Of a stretch of DNA of 64,000 bases, positions 1 through 12,500 are shown one piece after another. The first letter of the stretch is position 1. Each line of letters opens with the position of its first letter. The DNA is from Adenophora triphylla var. japonica (taxonomy: Eukaryota; Streptophyta; Magnoliopsida; Asterales; Campanulaceae), in NCBI GenBank assembly GCA_022495995.1, contig JAFEMH010000336.1:1-64000 (forward strand), read 5' to 3'. The position numbers and the translations under genes are program-made. The notes beneath the pieces are model-generated. The model had not been told where the DNA came from and made no database searches. It was given only the letters and a program-made list of their open reading frames with translations.

Positions 1-1331
1 CGTGCCACAATAGGGACATTTGTATTGGAGAGGGGGTCGAATGGGCACGAGTCGTGCCACAGAGGCACATGGTCGTGCCACTGGCACAGTGACTCTTAAC
101 CATTTTTAAAGCTGTCTAAACCTAATCTAACTAGGATATAAATGAACCCTCTTTAACTTAGATTAAAGTAGAATACTTTAGCTATACAATGATGTCTTAC
201 TTGGTTAAAATGGATTAGTGAAAGTAGTTTAAATATTGTTTGGAAAATGCTTGGCAGTCTTGTTTAGCAACTTCACCAAAGTGACTACAACTTGGTAAAT
301 TGATCTTGGACCCTTTTTGGGATAATGTATTGTTACACATTGATCATGTATGACTGGTTTATGATGCATTGTAGCCTTACTTGAGTTCATATCCATGGTT
401 GTGATATAAATGGTGTACAAAATGTATATTACACTATGGTATTGATTTGTACGTGAAGTATGATTTACCATGTAGTTATATTTCTTATCCCTTGGGTGGA
501 TTTTATTTCAAGTAACTATTATGTGCTTGAACTTATGTTAATCAGCTGATGTTAGGGGTATAGCAGAATACGATCAATTATGGAAAGTGTGACCTAATGT
601 GATCGGATTACGTTATACTGTGGATCCCCTTACGTGGCCACGGGCCCGGGGTTATAGCATCTGTATTGAGCCAAAAGCCTTACGAGTTGCTAGTATCTTA
701 TATGGTTTCCTGAAAAATGGGTCTTATAAGAGTGAATAATGCTTAAGCGAGTTCACGAGATGAGTGGAGTTTTATCTCCCGATGTTGTACGACTTATTGG
801 TCGGACGGGAAAAGGTAAACTAGGTAATGTAATGTGTTTACGGCTTTTCCAATGTGTTATATGCACCTTGTTATGTGTTGCATCTTACTTGGCATATTGC
901 AGCATGCATAATAGCTTGCTTAGATTTATTCTCACCCTTCTCCCTTTAATGTTTTTAGATCCCGAGACAGGCAGACCAGCCAAGTAAGGACGAAAAGGAG
1001 TTTGGAAGTAGTCTTTTGGGGATTGTCAGGGTATGTATAGGCTGGCGTAGAAAGATGTATTTTGGTATAACTCCTTTATGGAGTTTGTGTGTATAAGAAC
1101 TTGGTTTCAACGTTATATCCGACATCTTTTGTAACTAAAACGAGTTGTTACTTTTCAAAGTTGTTTAACTCTTCCTCCTAGTGGAGATGAATGGAGTTAT
1201 TTTGCAATGGTTATGTTAAGTATGTTTAAGCGTGTAAGTTAAATCAAAGTTTTAAAAATTTAGGGAGTTTGGAGTTAGTTTGGGGATGCTCCGCTCGGGA
1301 CACGTGTTGGTTCCGGGTCGGGGTCTCCACA
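1..1331 (+). mobile_element. 5' LTR (partial) of Ty3/gypsy chromovirus 1
   Basis: This is the right-hand part of a long terminal repeat, cut off by the window start. It ends in CCACA two bases before a primer-binding site and a gag-pol region on +. A block near 193-270 (cttacttggttaaaat, then a tggaaa-type segment) is recognisable near 6702-6760 in the downstream 3' LTR, which supports the LTR assignment. The alignment implies a full LTR of roughly 2 kb, usual for Tekay/Del chromoviruses. The first 100 bases hold several copies of a GTGCCAC/GGCAC motif. No host gene is seen here; short ORFs in it look like chance. Confidence 0.75.
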
Positions 1332-1333
1332 GT

Positions 1334-1346
1334 TGGTATCAAAGCT
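1334..1346 (+). promoter_or_regulatory. Primer-binding site, tRNA-Met type
   Basis: TGGTATCAAAGCT lies two bases after the LTR end CCACA. It matches the plant initiator tRNA-Met primer-binding site (usual form TGGTATCAGAGC) with one difference. It marks the start of minus-strand synthesis and fixes the right edge of the 5' LTR. Confidence 0.8.
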
Positions 1347-1414
1347 CAGTTTAGAGGTCTTGGGTAGATGTCTAGCTTAAGTGAGAGTGTGCAATAACTG
1401 ATGCCGAGTGTTTA

Positions 1415-4400
1415 ATGCAGGAGTTTGTTCTAATGGCGGGAAATGATGACGATCATACTCGGGCTTTGGGCAATGTTGGTAATCCGAATGCAGAAATGAT
1501 GGACATGTTTCGAGTATTTCTACAAAATATGGCAAATCATGGTAGGGCTCAACAGCAATCGGAAGGTAGGCAAGGGCACGGCCTAGAGAAATTTTTGAAG
1601 ATGGCACCCCCGAGTTTCAAAGGGGATCCGGATCCGATTGAAGGCGAGAGAGATGGCTTGAAGCTATGAATAAGATTTTCGAAGCAATGGAAGTCCGGAT
1701 GCGAGAAAAAGTTGAGATGCGCTGTGTTCAAGTTAGAAGGACCTACTGAGCATTGGTGGCAAGTATTGAAGGATGGCTGGGATCGGGACCTTACACCGCA
1801 GACGTGGGAGAACTTCACACGCAAGTTCCGGGATCATTTCATTCCGGTGGTTACAAGGGACAAGAAGGAGGTCGAGTTCATGAAATTGGAGCAAGGGACA
1901 ATGACTGTAGCACAGTATTCTGCAAAGTTCACAGAGTTAGCCCGATATTATCCTCACTTGGTGTCGGAAGAAGAGAGACGGGTCTACCGGTTCGTGAAAG
2001 GGTTAAGGGTGGAGTTCAGGAAGCAGTTGTTAATGCATGACTTCATCAACTACCAGGCGGCCGTGAATATGGCATATCGGATTGAGAATGATATATAAGA
2101 GCATCATAGTAAATCTGAAGGTGGAAGTAAGAATAGATTCCAAGGTGAAGGTTCTGGGCAAAACAGAGGGCAGCCAAGGTCATCAGCCCCGGGAGCAGGC
2201 AGAGGAGGAAATGTGGCGGCTCCGACAAACCGTTCGACTTCAAGTCAGTTTGGGACAGTGTGTGGATTGTGCAAGAAGGTAGGACACTCTGAGGATAGGT
2301 ATTGGAGCAAACAAGGAAAATATTTAGAGTGTGGGGCAACAGGTCATTTCAGGAAGAATTGTCCTAAGTGGCAACGGAAGCAAGCTTCGGGTAGCGGACA
2401 AGGGGGACAAGGTGGTGGTGTGAAGAGAGATAACGAAGGGAAACCCAAGGATAGAGTACAAGGGCGAGTATTTGCCTTGGGTAGAGGAGAGGTCGATCCT
2501 AATGCCGTCATTAGAGGTATAGTCCTTGTCTCAGGAGTTAAGGCCCGCATCCTTATAGATCCCAGGTCTTCCCATTCTTTTGTGTCATCTCATTTTGCAT
2601 TTGCATTGCATAAATTGCCTAAATCTATGCCTTATGTGTTGGAGGTTTCTACTCCTATGGGAGAGTGCCTCGCATTTTCTTTGATCTATCATGGTTGTGA
2701 TGTGACTATATGTGGGCATGTATTGCCAGTGGATTTGGTAGAGTTACCAATCCGTGACTTTGATGTGATTCTTGGGATGGATTGGTTGAGTCAGTGTCAT
2801 ACTTTGGTAGACTGTCGTAGGAAGCGAGTCTCATTTGCTATGCCTGATGTGCCTACTTTTATATTTGATGCGGACAAATCTATGTTCGGTGTACATGTTA
2901 TTTCTGCTTTAAAGGCTAGAAAAATGCTATCTAAGGGGTGTGCGGAGTACTTGGCTTATGTGGTAGATTCAAGTAAGAAATCCCCTGATTTAGCTCATGT
3001 TCCGGTGGTTAATGAATTTAGTGATGTGTTCTCAAGTGAGTACTCTATGCCTCCTGATCGTGAGGTAGAATTTTGTATTGACCTAGTGCCCGGTACCACA
3101 CCTATTTCTAAAGCACCCTATAGAATGGCTCCGGTTGAATTAAAAGAGTTGAAGATTCAGTTGCAAGAATTGCTAGACCGGGGTTTTATTCGCCCAAGTG
3201 TGTCACAGTTGGGAGCACCGGTTTTATTTGTTCGGAAGAAGGATGGTACCTTGAGATTGTGTATCGATTATCGTTTGTTGAACCAAGAACCAATAAAGAA
3301 TAAATACCCTTTTCCCCACATAGATGATTTGTTTGACCAAATTCAAGGTTTCGTTATCTATTCTAAAATTGATTTGAGAAACGGATACCATCGGTTGAAG
3401 ATTAGACCGGATGATATTGCAAAGACAGCCTTCAGAACGAGATATGGTAACTATGAGTTCGTTGTGATGCCTTTTGAGTTGACTAATGCTCCGGCCGTAT
3501 TCATGGATATGATGAACCGTATCTTCAAGCCGTATCTTGACAGTTTTGTAGTGGTATTCATAGACGACATACTTGTTTACTCTAAGTCCCGAGAGGAGCA
3601 TGAAAATCATTTGAGGATTGTCTTATCAGTTCTTCGTGAGAAGCAGTTGTTCGCCAAGTTCAGCAAGTGCGAGTTTTGGCTTGAGCAGATCTCCTTCTTG
3701 GGGCACATGGTGTCTAGTTTGGGGATTTCCGTAAATCCTTAAAAAATCGAAGTCGTAGTTAATTGGAAGCAACCTTCAACTGTGACAGAGGTTCGTAGCT
3801 TTCTCGGTTTGGCGGGGTACTACCGAAGGTTCATTGAGGTTTTTCTCGAATTGCAACTCCGTTGACAAGGTTGACTCGGAAAGATGTATCTTTTGTATGG
3901 GATTCCAAATGTGAAGCAAGTTTCAATGAGTTGAAGAAAAGGTTGACATCGGCTCCGGTTCTTACTCTTCCGGATGGTTGCGAGAATTTTGTTATTTACA
4001 GTGATGCCTCGAAGGCAGGGTTGGGATGTGTACTAATGCAAAATGGGAAAGTGATTGCGTATGCCTCTAGGAAGTTATCACCGGCCGAACAGAATTATCC
4101 TACTCATGACATGGAATTGGCTGCGATTGTGTTTACGTTTCATAAATGGAAACATTACCTTTATGGGGCGAAATTTGAGATTTTTACCGACCATAAGAGT
4201 TTGAAGTATTTGTTCACACAAAAGGAGTTGAATAACCAGCAAAGAAGATGGCTAGAGTTCTTGAAGGATTTTGATTGTGTGATTTCATATCATCCGGCGA
4301 AGGCTAATGTTGTGGCGGATGCGATTAGCCGAAAGGCTTATGTGTCTGCTTTGAGTTCCCGAGAGTTGAGGAGTGAGATAATAATTGCGAACGTGCGAGC

Positions 4401-5856
4401 GGTTCCTATTTTGTATGGGGATTTGAAGGAAGCTCAACAGAATGATCCGGAGTTAAAGAAAATTTTGGGCTAAGTGCAAGATGGGAAAGCCGAGGAATTC
4501 GCGTTGAATAGAGATGGAATTTTAACATTTCAAAGCTGGATTTGTGTTCCTTCATCTCCGGAAATCAAGAGACGTGTTCTAGAGGATGATCATAAGTCCA
4601 AGTTTGCTATTCATCCGGGTAGTACGAAAATGTATCAAGACTTGAAACGTGGATATTGGTGGAATGGGATGTAGAGGGAGATTGCGGATTATGTGTCTAA
4701 GTGTTTAACTTGTCAACAGATCAAGGCCGAGCATCAGAGACCGACGGGGCTACTTCAACCATTAGACATTCTGGAGTGGAAATGGGAAGGGATTTCGATG
4801 GATTTTGTAACGGGTTTTCCTCTTACCGCCAAGAAGATGGACGCTATTTGGGTTATCGTGGATAGATTGACAAAATCGGCTCATTTTCTTCCCGTGTCAA
4901 CTAAATATTCGATGGAGAGGTTAGCTCAGTTGTACATGAGGGAAATTGTTAGACTTCATGGAGTTCCCGTTAGCATTGTTTCAGATCGAGATCCGAGATT
5001 CACTTCGAGATTTTGGAGAGCATTGCATGAAGCTTTGGGTTCCAAACTCTGTTTTAGTACGACATTTCATCCTCAAACCGATGGTCAGTCTGAGAGAACT
5101 ATTCAGATACTTGAGGATATGTTACGGGCTTATGTGATGGATTTTCAATTGTCTTGGGAAGATCATCTACCGTTAGTTGAGTTTTCTTACAACAACAGTT
5201 ATCAGTCTAGTATTGAGATGGCTCCGTATGAGGCGTTGTATGGTAGGAAGTGTAGATCTCCGATGTGTTGGGACGAGGTTGGTGAAGCAAGGTTTTGGGG
5301 CCCGGATTTGGTTAGAGATTCGACGGAGAAAATCAAGGTGATCCGCGATAGATTGAAGACAACTCAGAGTAGACAGAAAGGTTACGCCGATAACAGAAGA
5401 CGAGACTTATCTTTTCAAGTTGGTGACTTCGTGTTTTTGAAGGTTTTACCGAGGACAGGAATTAAAAGATTTGGTAATAAGGGTAAATTGGCTCCGAGAT
5501 TTGTTGGTCCGTTTGAGATTTTAGAGAAGATTGGGGAATTGGCTTACCGGTTGGCGTTGCCTCCATCCTTTTCATTACTTCACGATGTGTATCAAGTTTC
5601 GATGTTGAGAAAGTATTTTCATGATCCCTCCCATATATTGAGTTCTCCTCCCGATGAGATTCAAGCGGATATGTCATATGTTGAAGAACCGTTGAGAGTC
5701 TTGGGGTTTCAGGTTAAAGAATTAAGAACTAAGAGCATTCCGGTAGTGAAGATCCTATGGAAGAATCATACCATTGAGGAAGCAACGTGGGAGCTAGAGT
5801 CGGAAATGAGAGAGAAATACCCTTGGTTGTTTGAGCATGCAAGTAAGTCCTTTTAA
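1415..5856 (+). pseudogene. Chromovirus gag-pol polyprotein (Tekay/Del-like), disabled
   Basis: Broken polyprotein. Order: gag (1415-2500) with a CCHC region near 2260-2370; protease near 2515-2590; RT about 3060-3760 with the catalytic motif FIDD; RNase H about 3960-4330; integrase about 4590-5230 with zinc-finger C-x2-C (CLTC) and D,D,E residues (MDFV, SDRDPRF, SERTI); C-terminal chromodomain about 5680-5840. In-frame stops lie at 2096 (TAA), 3740 (TAA), 4471 (TAA) and 4672 (TAG). Frame breaks lie near 1650 (two extra bases) and 3836 (one G missing). The second zinc knuckle lacks its first cysteine ([14 protein letters not shown]). The protease active site reads LIDPRSS instead of D-S/T-G. 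RT and integrase catalytic residues survive. The chromodomain places it in the chromoviruses. Confidence 0.92.
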
Positions 5857-5871
5857 AATTCGGGGCGAATT

Positions 5872-5886
5872 TTCTTTAAGGGGGAG
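5872..5886 (+). promoter_or_regulatory. Polypurine tract before 3' LTR
   Basis: A purine-rich run (TTAAGGGGGAG) follows the integrase stop directly and abuts TGTGTAACGACCC, the start of the 3' LTR. This is the expected plus-strand priming site. Confidence 0.7.
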
Positions 5887-6830
5887 TGTGTGTAACGACC
5901 CTAACCCTAGGCACTATTTTAGCATCCCTTTATATGCATTTTATGATATTTGTTGATTTTATGTGCTTATCTTATGTCTTTGACTTTCATGAAAAGTTAA
6001 GACGGTTATGAATTAATCTTAAAGCTTTAGGGTTTAAATGGGAAGTAGGAGGAAGTAGTATGGTGAAGTTATAATAATGGAAAATAAATAAAATATTATG
6101 AGTGGGTGAGGTGTCTTTGTGTGAAGGAGGGAAGTTGAGGTGATTGTTGTGGTATCTTAAACCTTGGAGGGCCTAAGTGTATATTGTTTAAAGATATCAT
6201 TTAATGTAGTCAGGGGGGCTATGCTTCCCTTTTTCCATCACCTCCTTCATTCAACCTCCCCATACTTTCTTCATCATCCTCCTTCAACCTCCTCAATTAG
6301 AAAAACCTCCATGGAGATCCTTCCCTAAGATTTTCATTCCAAAAATCATAATAATTCCAAATCCTTCTCATTTTACGATCCGTTTGCATATTCTTGTTCG
6401 GGGCGACGAGGGGAGCGCATCAAGCTAGAAAAATCGTTATTTCATCTCGTGGGGTTAAGGTGAGTTGTTATGACTTCCCTTCAAACTTGCTCATAAAATG
6501 TTTAAATGTTGATATTGTTTGTTATACTTGTTGTTTGATGATTTGGAACACTTTCTTGGAGTTGAGAAATGGGTTAATGACATAGATATAGTGTTGTTGT
6601 TCATGGAAGATGATAAAGAGTAAGGGAGTATGATTTAAGGAAGTTAAACTTGGAATGTAGAGGTGTGATGGATAAAATAATCAAGTTGTAGGTAGTCTAG
6701 GTTTATCTTACTTGGATTAAAATAGTTTGGTATCATTTTGGAAATGTTTGGGACTGATTTTGGTTACCTTAAAACAGAGTATGTTGGTATCATTTTGGAA
6801 ATGTTTGGGACTGATTTTCGTTTATTTAAA
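5887..6830 (+). mobile_element. 3' LTR of chromovirus 1, truncated
   Basis: It starts TGTGTGTAACGACCC right after the polypurine tract. Its far end resembles the 5' LTR around 193-280. The remaining roughly 1.1 kb expected from the 5' LTR is missing, so the right side is deleted or replaced. Near the truncation a segment of about 40 bp (TTTGGTATCATTTTGG...) occurs twice, at about 6727 and 6783, a small local duplication. ORFs inside it look like chance. Confidence 0.65.
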
Positions 6831-7102
6831 TAAACGACATAATCTGTGATTTCATTTAAATAAACGAAAACAATATGTTAGGTAAATATCCAAAAAATGA
6901 AATGAATGCGCTTTTGTAGCTCAAACTGCACTTACATAAGTTTCACCTTTGCCATTTTTTATTGTCCATAAAAGATCGTCCCATTTCCAAATTGTTGGGT
7001 TAAAATAATTAAACTTCCAAAATTTTCAATTAAAGAAGGAGGGAGGAAGGAGAGAATGAGAGCCAAACAATAATATCTCAAGGTATCAATGTCATGCTAT
7101 AT

Positions 7103-7924
7103 GCTCCCAAACATAGATTAACTAAAGAGAAGGTTCAGAAATCTCTTGAAAGTAACAATAATAAGAATTGCATTCACCATGAACTTACACACAATATGAT
7201 CTTACATTTGAAGATTCACCCATAAGAGTAAACTGAATTTAAACTTGGACATGCATGGGTGTGACATATAGACAGTGTGAAGTCCTAAACTTATATAAGC
7301 AAAAAGGGCAGCAACAACAATTCTGATGCTCCAAAGTTATTGTAATGTTCATATCTATTTTTCTAAGCACACAATTCAAAAAAATACAAGTACAGATTTT
7401 ACTGATAGAAAACTCGAGAACAACAGCAGTAAAGATTGAAAAAGGAACCAAGTAAATGCAAGTTGATTCATGAATTGACGATCAACTAAAGAAAAGGTTC
7501 AGAAATCTCTTGAAAGCAACTGGAAAAATATTTTTATTGCCTCAATTCAAATATGGTGCCATACTGCTATAATAATATGATCCCAAACATAGATTAACTA
7601 AAGAGAAGGTTCAGAAATCGCTTGAAAGCAACAATAATAAGAATTACATTCACCATGAACTTTACTGCTGTTGTTCTCGAGTTTTCTATCAATAAAACCT
7701 GAACATGTATCTTTTTGAATTTTGTGCTTAGGAAAATAGATATGAGAAGGTTTAGAAATCTCTTGAAAGCAACTGAAAAAATCTTTTTATTGCCTTAATT
7801 CGAATATGGTGTCATACTGCTATAATAATATGCTCTCAAACATAGATTAACTAAAGAGAAGGTTCAAAAATCTCATGAAAGCAACAATAATAAGAATTGC
7901 ATTCACCATGAACTTACACACAAC
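7103..7924. repeat. Cluster of three direct repeats plus an inverted pair
   Basis: A block of about 90 bp (core acatagattaactaaagag) occurs at 7103-7194, 7580-7661 and 7831-7924. A second block (core catactgctataataatatg) precedes the last two copies, at about 7481-7579 and 7743-7830, giving a repeat of about 251 bp. Between them, 7661-7743 is the inverted copy of 7351-7433 (the + copy reads tttactgctgttgttctcga, the other its complement). The copies differ at only a few positions. No terminal inverted repeats or coding potential were recognised. Confidence 0.75.
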
Positions 7925-8361
7925 CAAAAATTAAAATTGAGGGTTCATCTAATTTTTTGTTAGGGTTCTAAAAAATAAAATTCGGAAAAAATAATGTGTA
8001 AATCAACTCCTTTGATATAGGTAATTTGATTCCAGCCATGAAAGGAAATTGATTTAGGAATAAGTTTGTTACAGTACATTAATTTAAATTAATTTACGAA
8101 TTAACTTTCGTAAATTATTCTTGAATGTTTCTTTTGAAATTCCTTATTTAACTGAAATAGAGAAAAGAAAGAGATAAATATTAAGAGTTTAATCTCATTT
8201 AGTAGTTGATTGATTTAATTAGTTAAGAAAATCACTTAAATATCAATTGTTATCTACATTTAACCGCACATTTGAAATAATTTGAAAATTGGGCTTCCAT
8301 CTTATTTAGGAGTTGATTAAGGGGATAATATAATCTATAAATCAATACAAATATTTAACCT

Positions 8362-8417
8362 CATTGCATTGCATTGCATTGCATTGCATTGCATTGCATT
8401 GCATTGCATTGCATTGC
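8362..8417. repeat. (CATTG)n microsatellite
   Basis: A pentanucleotide repeat of about eleven perfect CATTG units in AT-rich noncoding DNA. Confidence 0.95.
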
Positions 8418-8944
8418 TTTCTTTTTTATTTATTTTGACTTCATAATTATTATTAATTTCGAAAATGTATTGAAAATGCTGCATTTAATATATTTTTGAA
8501 TTAATTTCGGAAATAAAAATGAATAAAAATCAAATCTTTCCTCTTAATTTCAAAAATTTTAGTAGTATTTTATGGCTGACTTAGCTAAATAAGTAGATAA
8601 ATTCAGAAATTTTTAGTAGCATTTTAAGATGATGATTTGTTTATGTATCCAAATTATATCTAAACATGGCATGTGATTTAAATTATTGACTTTCATAAAT
8701 TATTCTTGATTTAGAGCAGCAAAAACCCCCCACTAAGATCTCTAAATGTATCAACCAACTCTTGAAAGTTGAACCTTAAGACAATATAATTTCTTTTAAC
8801 ATATTTAATCAGATATGGAGGATAAAAACCCCCTATTATTTTCTTCATCAACAATGCTGAATTAAAAATATATCTCATCAATATATATGGGATTAACTTG
8901 CTACTTGTTGAATTGAGATATTTTATAGATGATGGTCTCTGAGT

Positions 8945-9321
8945 TCTTGCCTATGATAAAAGAATCAAGTCAGTGTGTTTGCTGAAGTGTCCTTTTCAGC
9001 AATAATAAAGCTCAATGATATGTCCCTCAAGTACTCATCAGTCACATTTTCTGGATCCTTTTCGCTCTCCATCACAAACCTTGATAATTTATACTCCCTC
9101 CGTGCCAATAAAAGCTTCACCAATTGCCAAAACGGGTATCCCGTTAAAAGCTTCACCTTTCTTAAAATGGTAAAGAATCATTACTATTCCACCCACTCAT
9201 TCTCTCTCCTATTTTACTTTTATACTCACAACACTTTCTCCACTAACTTTTTTTCTTAATTTGCATGCCCCTTCAAAATGGTGAACCTTTTATTGGGACG
9301 GAGGGAGTATTCTTTTCCTCC
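8945..9321 (-). pseudogene. Cytochrome P450 exon fragment split by a MITE
   Basis: On - the frame reads LSRFVMESEKDPENVTDEYL, then LRDISLSFIIAEKDTSANTL, the I-helix region typical of plant CYP704/CYP86-clan P450s. The conserved oxygen-binding motif A-G-x-D-T has Glu for Gly (AEKDTS). The usual Trp after ANTLT is a TGA stop at about 8965-8967, after which FFY continues in frame. Upstream, a Stowaway-like MITE (9094-9307) interrupts the exon at a TA. Removing it with one TA rejoins the frame to a short segment (EEKN) that begins at a plausible splice acceptor CAG|G near 9322. No heme-binding region or other exon was found nearby, so this is an isolated, decayed piece of a host gene. Confidence 0.8.
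9092..9309. mobile_element. Stowaway-like MITE in P450 fragment
   Basis: Terminal inverted repeats CTCCCTCCGTGCC...GGGACGGAGGGAG are flanked by TA on both sides (9092-9093, 9308-9309), the target duplication of Tc1/mariner-type Stowaway elements. Its interior (for example attctctctcctattttact) is shared with the MITE at 23542-23820, so they belong to one family. It has no coding capacity. Confidence 0.9.
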
Positions 9322-9329
9322 CTGTTTGT

Positions 9330-12070
9330 AAAAATAAATAAATGAGAATGCTTGCAATTGATAAAGTGAGTTTCTTGGTGAAGCAAAACCACATGTTATT
9401 TTCTGATAAAAGTGGGTTTGACTCACGTCAAAATTTCAGGTTTTCATTAGCCACATTCTATTTGTCAAAAGATTTTAGTGTAGAACAAAAGAAAGAACAT
9501 ACTTGAAGAAGAAAGTTCGAGGGAGACCGTTTACACCAATAGAAACAACAATAACAAACCAAAGAACAAATGCTAAAGGTATGAACAACTGGTATAAATT
9601 GGATTGAAAAATTTATAACATGATCATACTCCATGATTCAACACCATGTTTTGAAGTGGAAAATTGAACAATACATCATTCGTAGAGTCTACGGTTGAAT
9701 CATATTAGACCATGTACTAATATGATTCAAAGACGATTATAAATAAAATAGAATCACCTATGATAAAGTCAAAGTATTTAGGCGGCTGAAACAAAAATTG
9801 TAAAACCCTAGCTATGAAAATAAATGAACGAAAAAAAAAAGAACGCAAACCGTAGAGCTGTGATTATTATCAAAAGTTTTTCATCAGTTTTTCATCAGCC
9901 ACATTCTATTTGCCAAAAGTTCCATTTTCTAGGTACGTAAGAAAAGATTGGCAACTAAGTTCCATTGACGGAGGGAGTATTATCTTGAATTTCAAATGGA
10001 TGATTGTGATTGTTGGATGATGAATAGATTGGTCAATAATATTGTGTCACTTGAAGTTTTTTATGAGCTTGAAAAAATTTTGCTATTATATATAGTAGAT
10101 TATATAGATAGCAAATATGACCTAAATTAAATTATTAATGTACGATAAGTTCTATTAATGATCATTAGCTATTATAAATAGTGAATTGGTTTTTATTAAC
10201 ATATGATAATTCCTGTCGGACATGTTTGAGATCTTAACTGATTCGATAAAATGACATTATTATTTTTAAATTAAATAAAGTTATATTATATTCTTATAAA
10301 AGTGAAAATTTCTTATAAACGTGTTATACGCTCGTCTGAGCGTAGAACGTGTTTTTTAAATAGGCGCGGTGGCATTTTTGTAAATAAATAGAACTTTTCA
10401 AAATGTGCGGTGACATTTTTGTAAATAATTGAAACTTATAAGAGGCAGTTTCTACACAACAACAGACACATTTTAACATAGTAAATAATTGTAACTCACA
10501 TGACACTTTTTGATACTGCAGAAGACACTTCTGAATACTACAAGAGGCATATTTTAACACTACAACAGACATGTGTTTTTTAATTCACTTTGACACTTTT
10601 CAATATTACAACAGACATTTTTCAATACTACAAGAGACACTTTTCAATACTACAATAGGCACTTTTTAACACTACAACAGGCATGCGTTTTTTAATTCAC
10701 TTTGACACTTTTCAATATTACAACAGACATTTTTCAATACTACAAGAGGCACTTTTCAATACTACAATAGGCACTTTTTAACACTACAACAGACACTATT
10801 TTTCAACAATATCACCGCATTATTAACATTACAATCGATTTAAATGTGTTTATTAGTGTCATAATAGAACATGCACTTTGTTTATATTGCAACATGCATT
10901 TTATTATATTAGAAAAGACACTTTAGGAAAACAGGTTCTAGATAGCTTATCCTAGAACTAGTTTCACACAAGAACAACTCCTTATAAAATAATGTCATCT
11001 CATTCTTTTTTGAGCTCATTGTAAATAACTAATTTCAAATATAAAATGTCATTAAAAACATTTTTTTTGTATGAAAATTTAGTTCCGATGATAAGCCAAA
11101 TTCATAAAAAAAGAGTTATCTTTTTTTTCTGAAAAATTAATGGTCGTTAATGGCACTAACGACCCTCAATAAAAATTAATTGTTTCTTAAGAAATTACGA
11201 AAACATTTATTATCAAATTAGGTCAAATTTGTTATTATATTAATAGCACAAAGGTCAATAATAATGTCCAAATATTGTGATAGTCAAAATTTGGTTTCCA
11301 GTGAATCTGTGATAGCATCTCACGGTGCGAAAGGATTACATTTTTTCCTTTGAAACTGTTACACTTTAAAAATGTAACAATTTCAAAAGAGATATATAAC
11401 TCCATTGCATCGTAGTAAAACGTTATCACAAGAGTTTTTGACTAAGATATTACCAATGTATCTCACATATGCATCAAGTGTATCTCAATTGCACTAGACA
11501 AATATTTTGCATATTTATTGTTTCTAATAATTTAATTGTGAATATATGTTTTTTTTATTTTCTAAATGTATAACATATAATCATAAAGAAAAAGTAGATT
11601 AACTATAATGTTTAGCAATAAAAATAAAAAAAAAAACTTCATATATTCACACCTAACTTTGCTCGTATTGATTTCTAACCTACTTCAACCAAACAAAGAA
11701 TTTTTTAGCTGAGCTAAAAAAGATTGTTTTCCATGACAAGTTCAAAATTTCCAAACGTATAAGTAAAAAAAGAAAAAAAAAAGTATGTCACGAATTCAGA
11801 ACTACAACCTCAGTTAATAGGCGGTTATACATTCTCAAGCTTTCATTGAATGAAACACTCTCATTAATAAGTCACCTTTTTATAACTATTTGTTAAGTTT
11901 AATAAAAAAATTGAATCCCAATTAATACAAATTTAATAAAAAGTTTCAGTTTCAGTTAATTTGCATTTACACCACATTTTAATGTCATAATTTTTGAGAT
12001 TTTTTTTTTTCAAAATCTGATGTAAAACACTTTCACAATTAAGCTAAAAAATGAAAAAGTACCCCTTAAC
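9330..12070. other. AT-rich intergenic DNA, no gene seen
   Basis: No coding sequence is supported. The stretch holds one end of a Stowaway-like MITE (about 9966-9980, gacggagggagtat, no partner end found), a short repeated segment (cagccacattctatttg at about 9450 and 9897), a 112-bp repeat array (10500-10800) and long A/T tracts. ORFs here are short and show no family resemblance. Confidence 0.55.
10500..10800. repeat. 112-bp tandem repeat with shorter internal repeats
   Basis: CATGTGTTTTTTAATTCAC at 10570 recurs as CATGCGTTTTTTAATTCAC at 10682, and the sequence in between repeats with few differences. Within each unit, a shorter phrase (gacacttttcaatactacaa and variants) recurs about every 25-30 bp. 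It is not coding. A hairpin (about 10935-10960, arms GTTCTAGATA and TATCCTAGAAC) followed by TAGT lies about 135 bp beyond, which could be a Helitron-like end; this is weak. Confidence 0.7.
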
Positions 12071-12264
12071 AGTGGAGTTGGCCATTTTGGACTAGACTTG
12101 GCCGGTTGGAGAAACCGCCGGTTAGCCGGTTAAAAACCGGCGGTTGAAAACCTCCAAAACCTTAACCAGAACCGAACCGCCTAACCGGATAAACCGGTTA
12201 CGGTTATGACGGTTAACGGTTTTAACGGTTTTCCGGTTAACCTCCGGTTTGACGGTTTGGATCT

Positions 12265-12500
12265 GCTCGGTCGAGTCCTTAGTGTTGCTCGGTCGAGCAA
12301 CCCTTTTAGGGTTTAGGGTTTGAGGGTTGTTCGGCCAAGTCTTTGGTGTTGCTCGGTCGAGCAACCCTTTTAGGGTTTAGGGGTTGAGGGTTGTTCAGTC
12401 GAGTCTTTGGTGTTGCTCGGCCGAGCATCCCTTTTAGGGTTTAGGGGTTGAGGGTTGCTCGGCCGAGTCATATAGTAGTGCTCGGTCGAGCATATCATTT
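12265..12500. repeat. 63-bp tandem repeats with GCTCGGYCGAGC palindromes
   Basis: Units of 63-64 bp start at about 12287, 12351 and 12414, each containing a near-palindrome GCTCGGTCGAGC or GCTCGGCCGAGC and a cccttttagggtttagggg phrase. The same palindromes recur at the other end of the element (about 14281-14385). They are subterminal, so they may be transposase-binding sites; this is inference. Confidence 0.8.

Larger units (their letters stand above)
6840..8940. other. AT-rich intergenic DNA with repeats, no gene seen
   Basis: No credible coding sequence. The stretch holds a cluster of direct and inverted repeats (7103-7924) and a pentanucleotide satellite (8362-8417), listed separately. 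The rest is AT-rich without recognisable family signatures. Confidence 0.6.

Noticed and set aside
739..987. 82-codon ORF on + with hydrophobic segment
   Set aside because: It lies within the chromovirus LTR and has no recognisable similarity; probably chance.
12290..12460. TTTAGGG-like telomere repeats
   Set aside because: Only one or two TTTAGGG units per 63-bp repeat, embedded in a hAT subterminal array; not an interstitial telomere tract.
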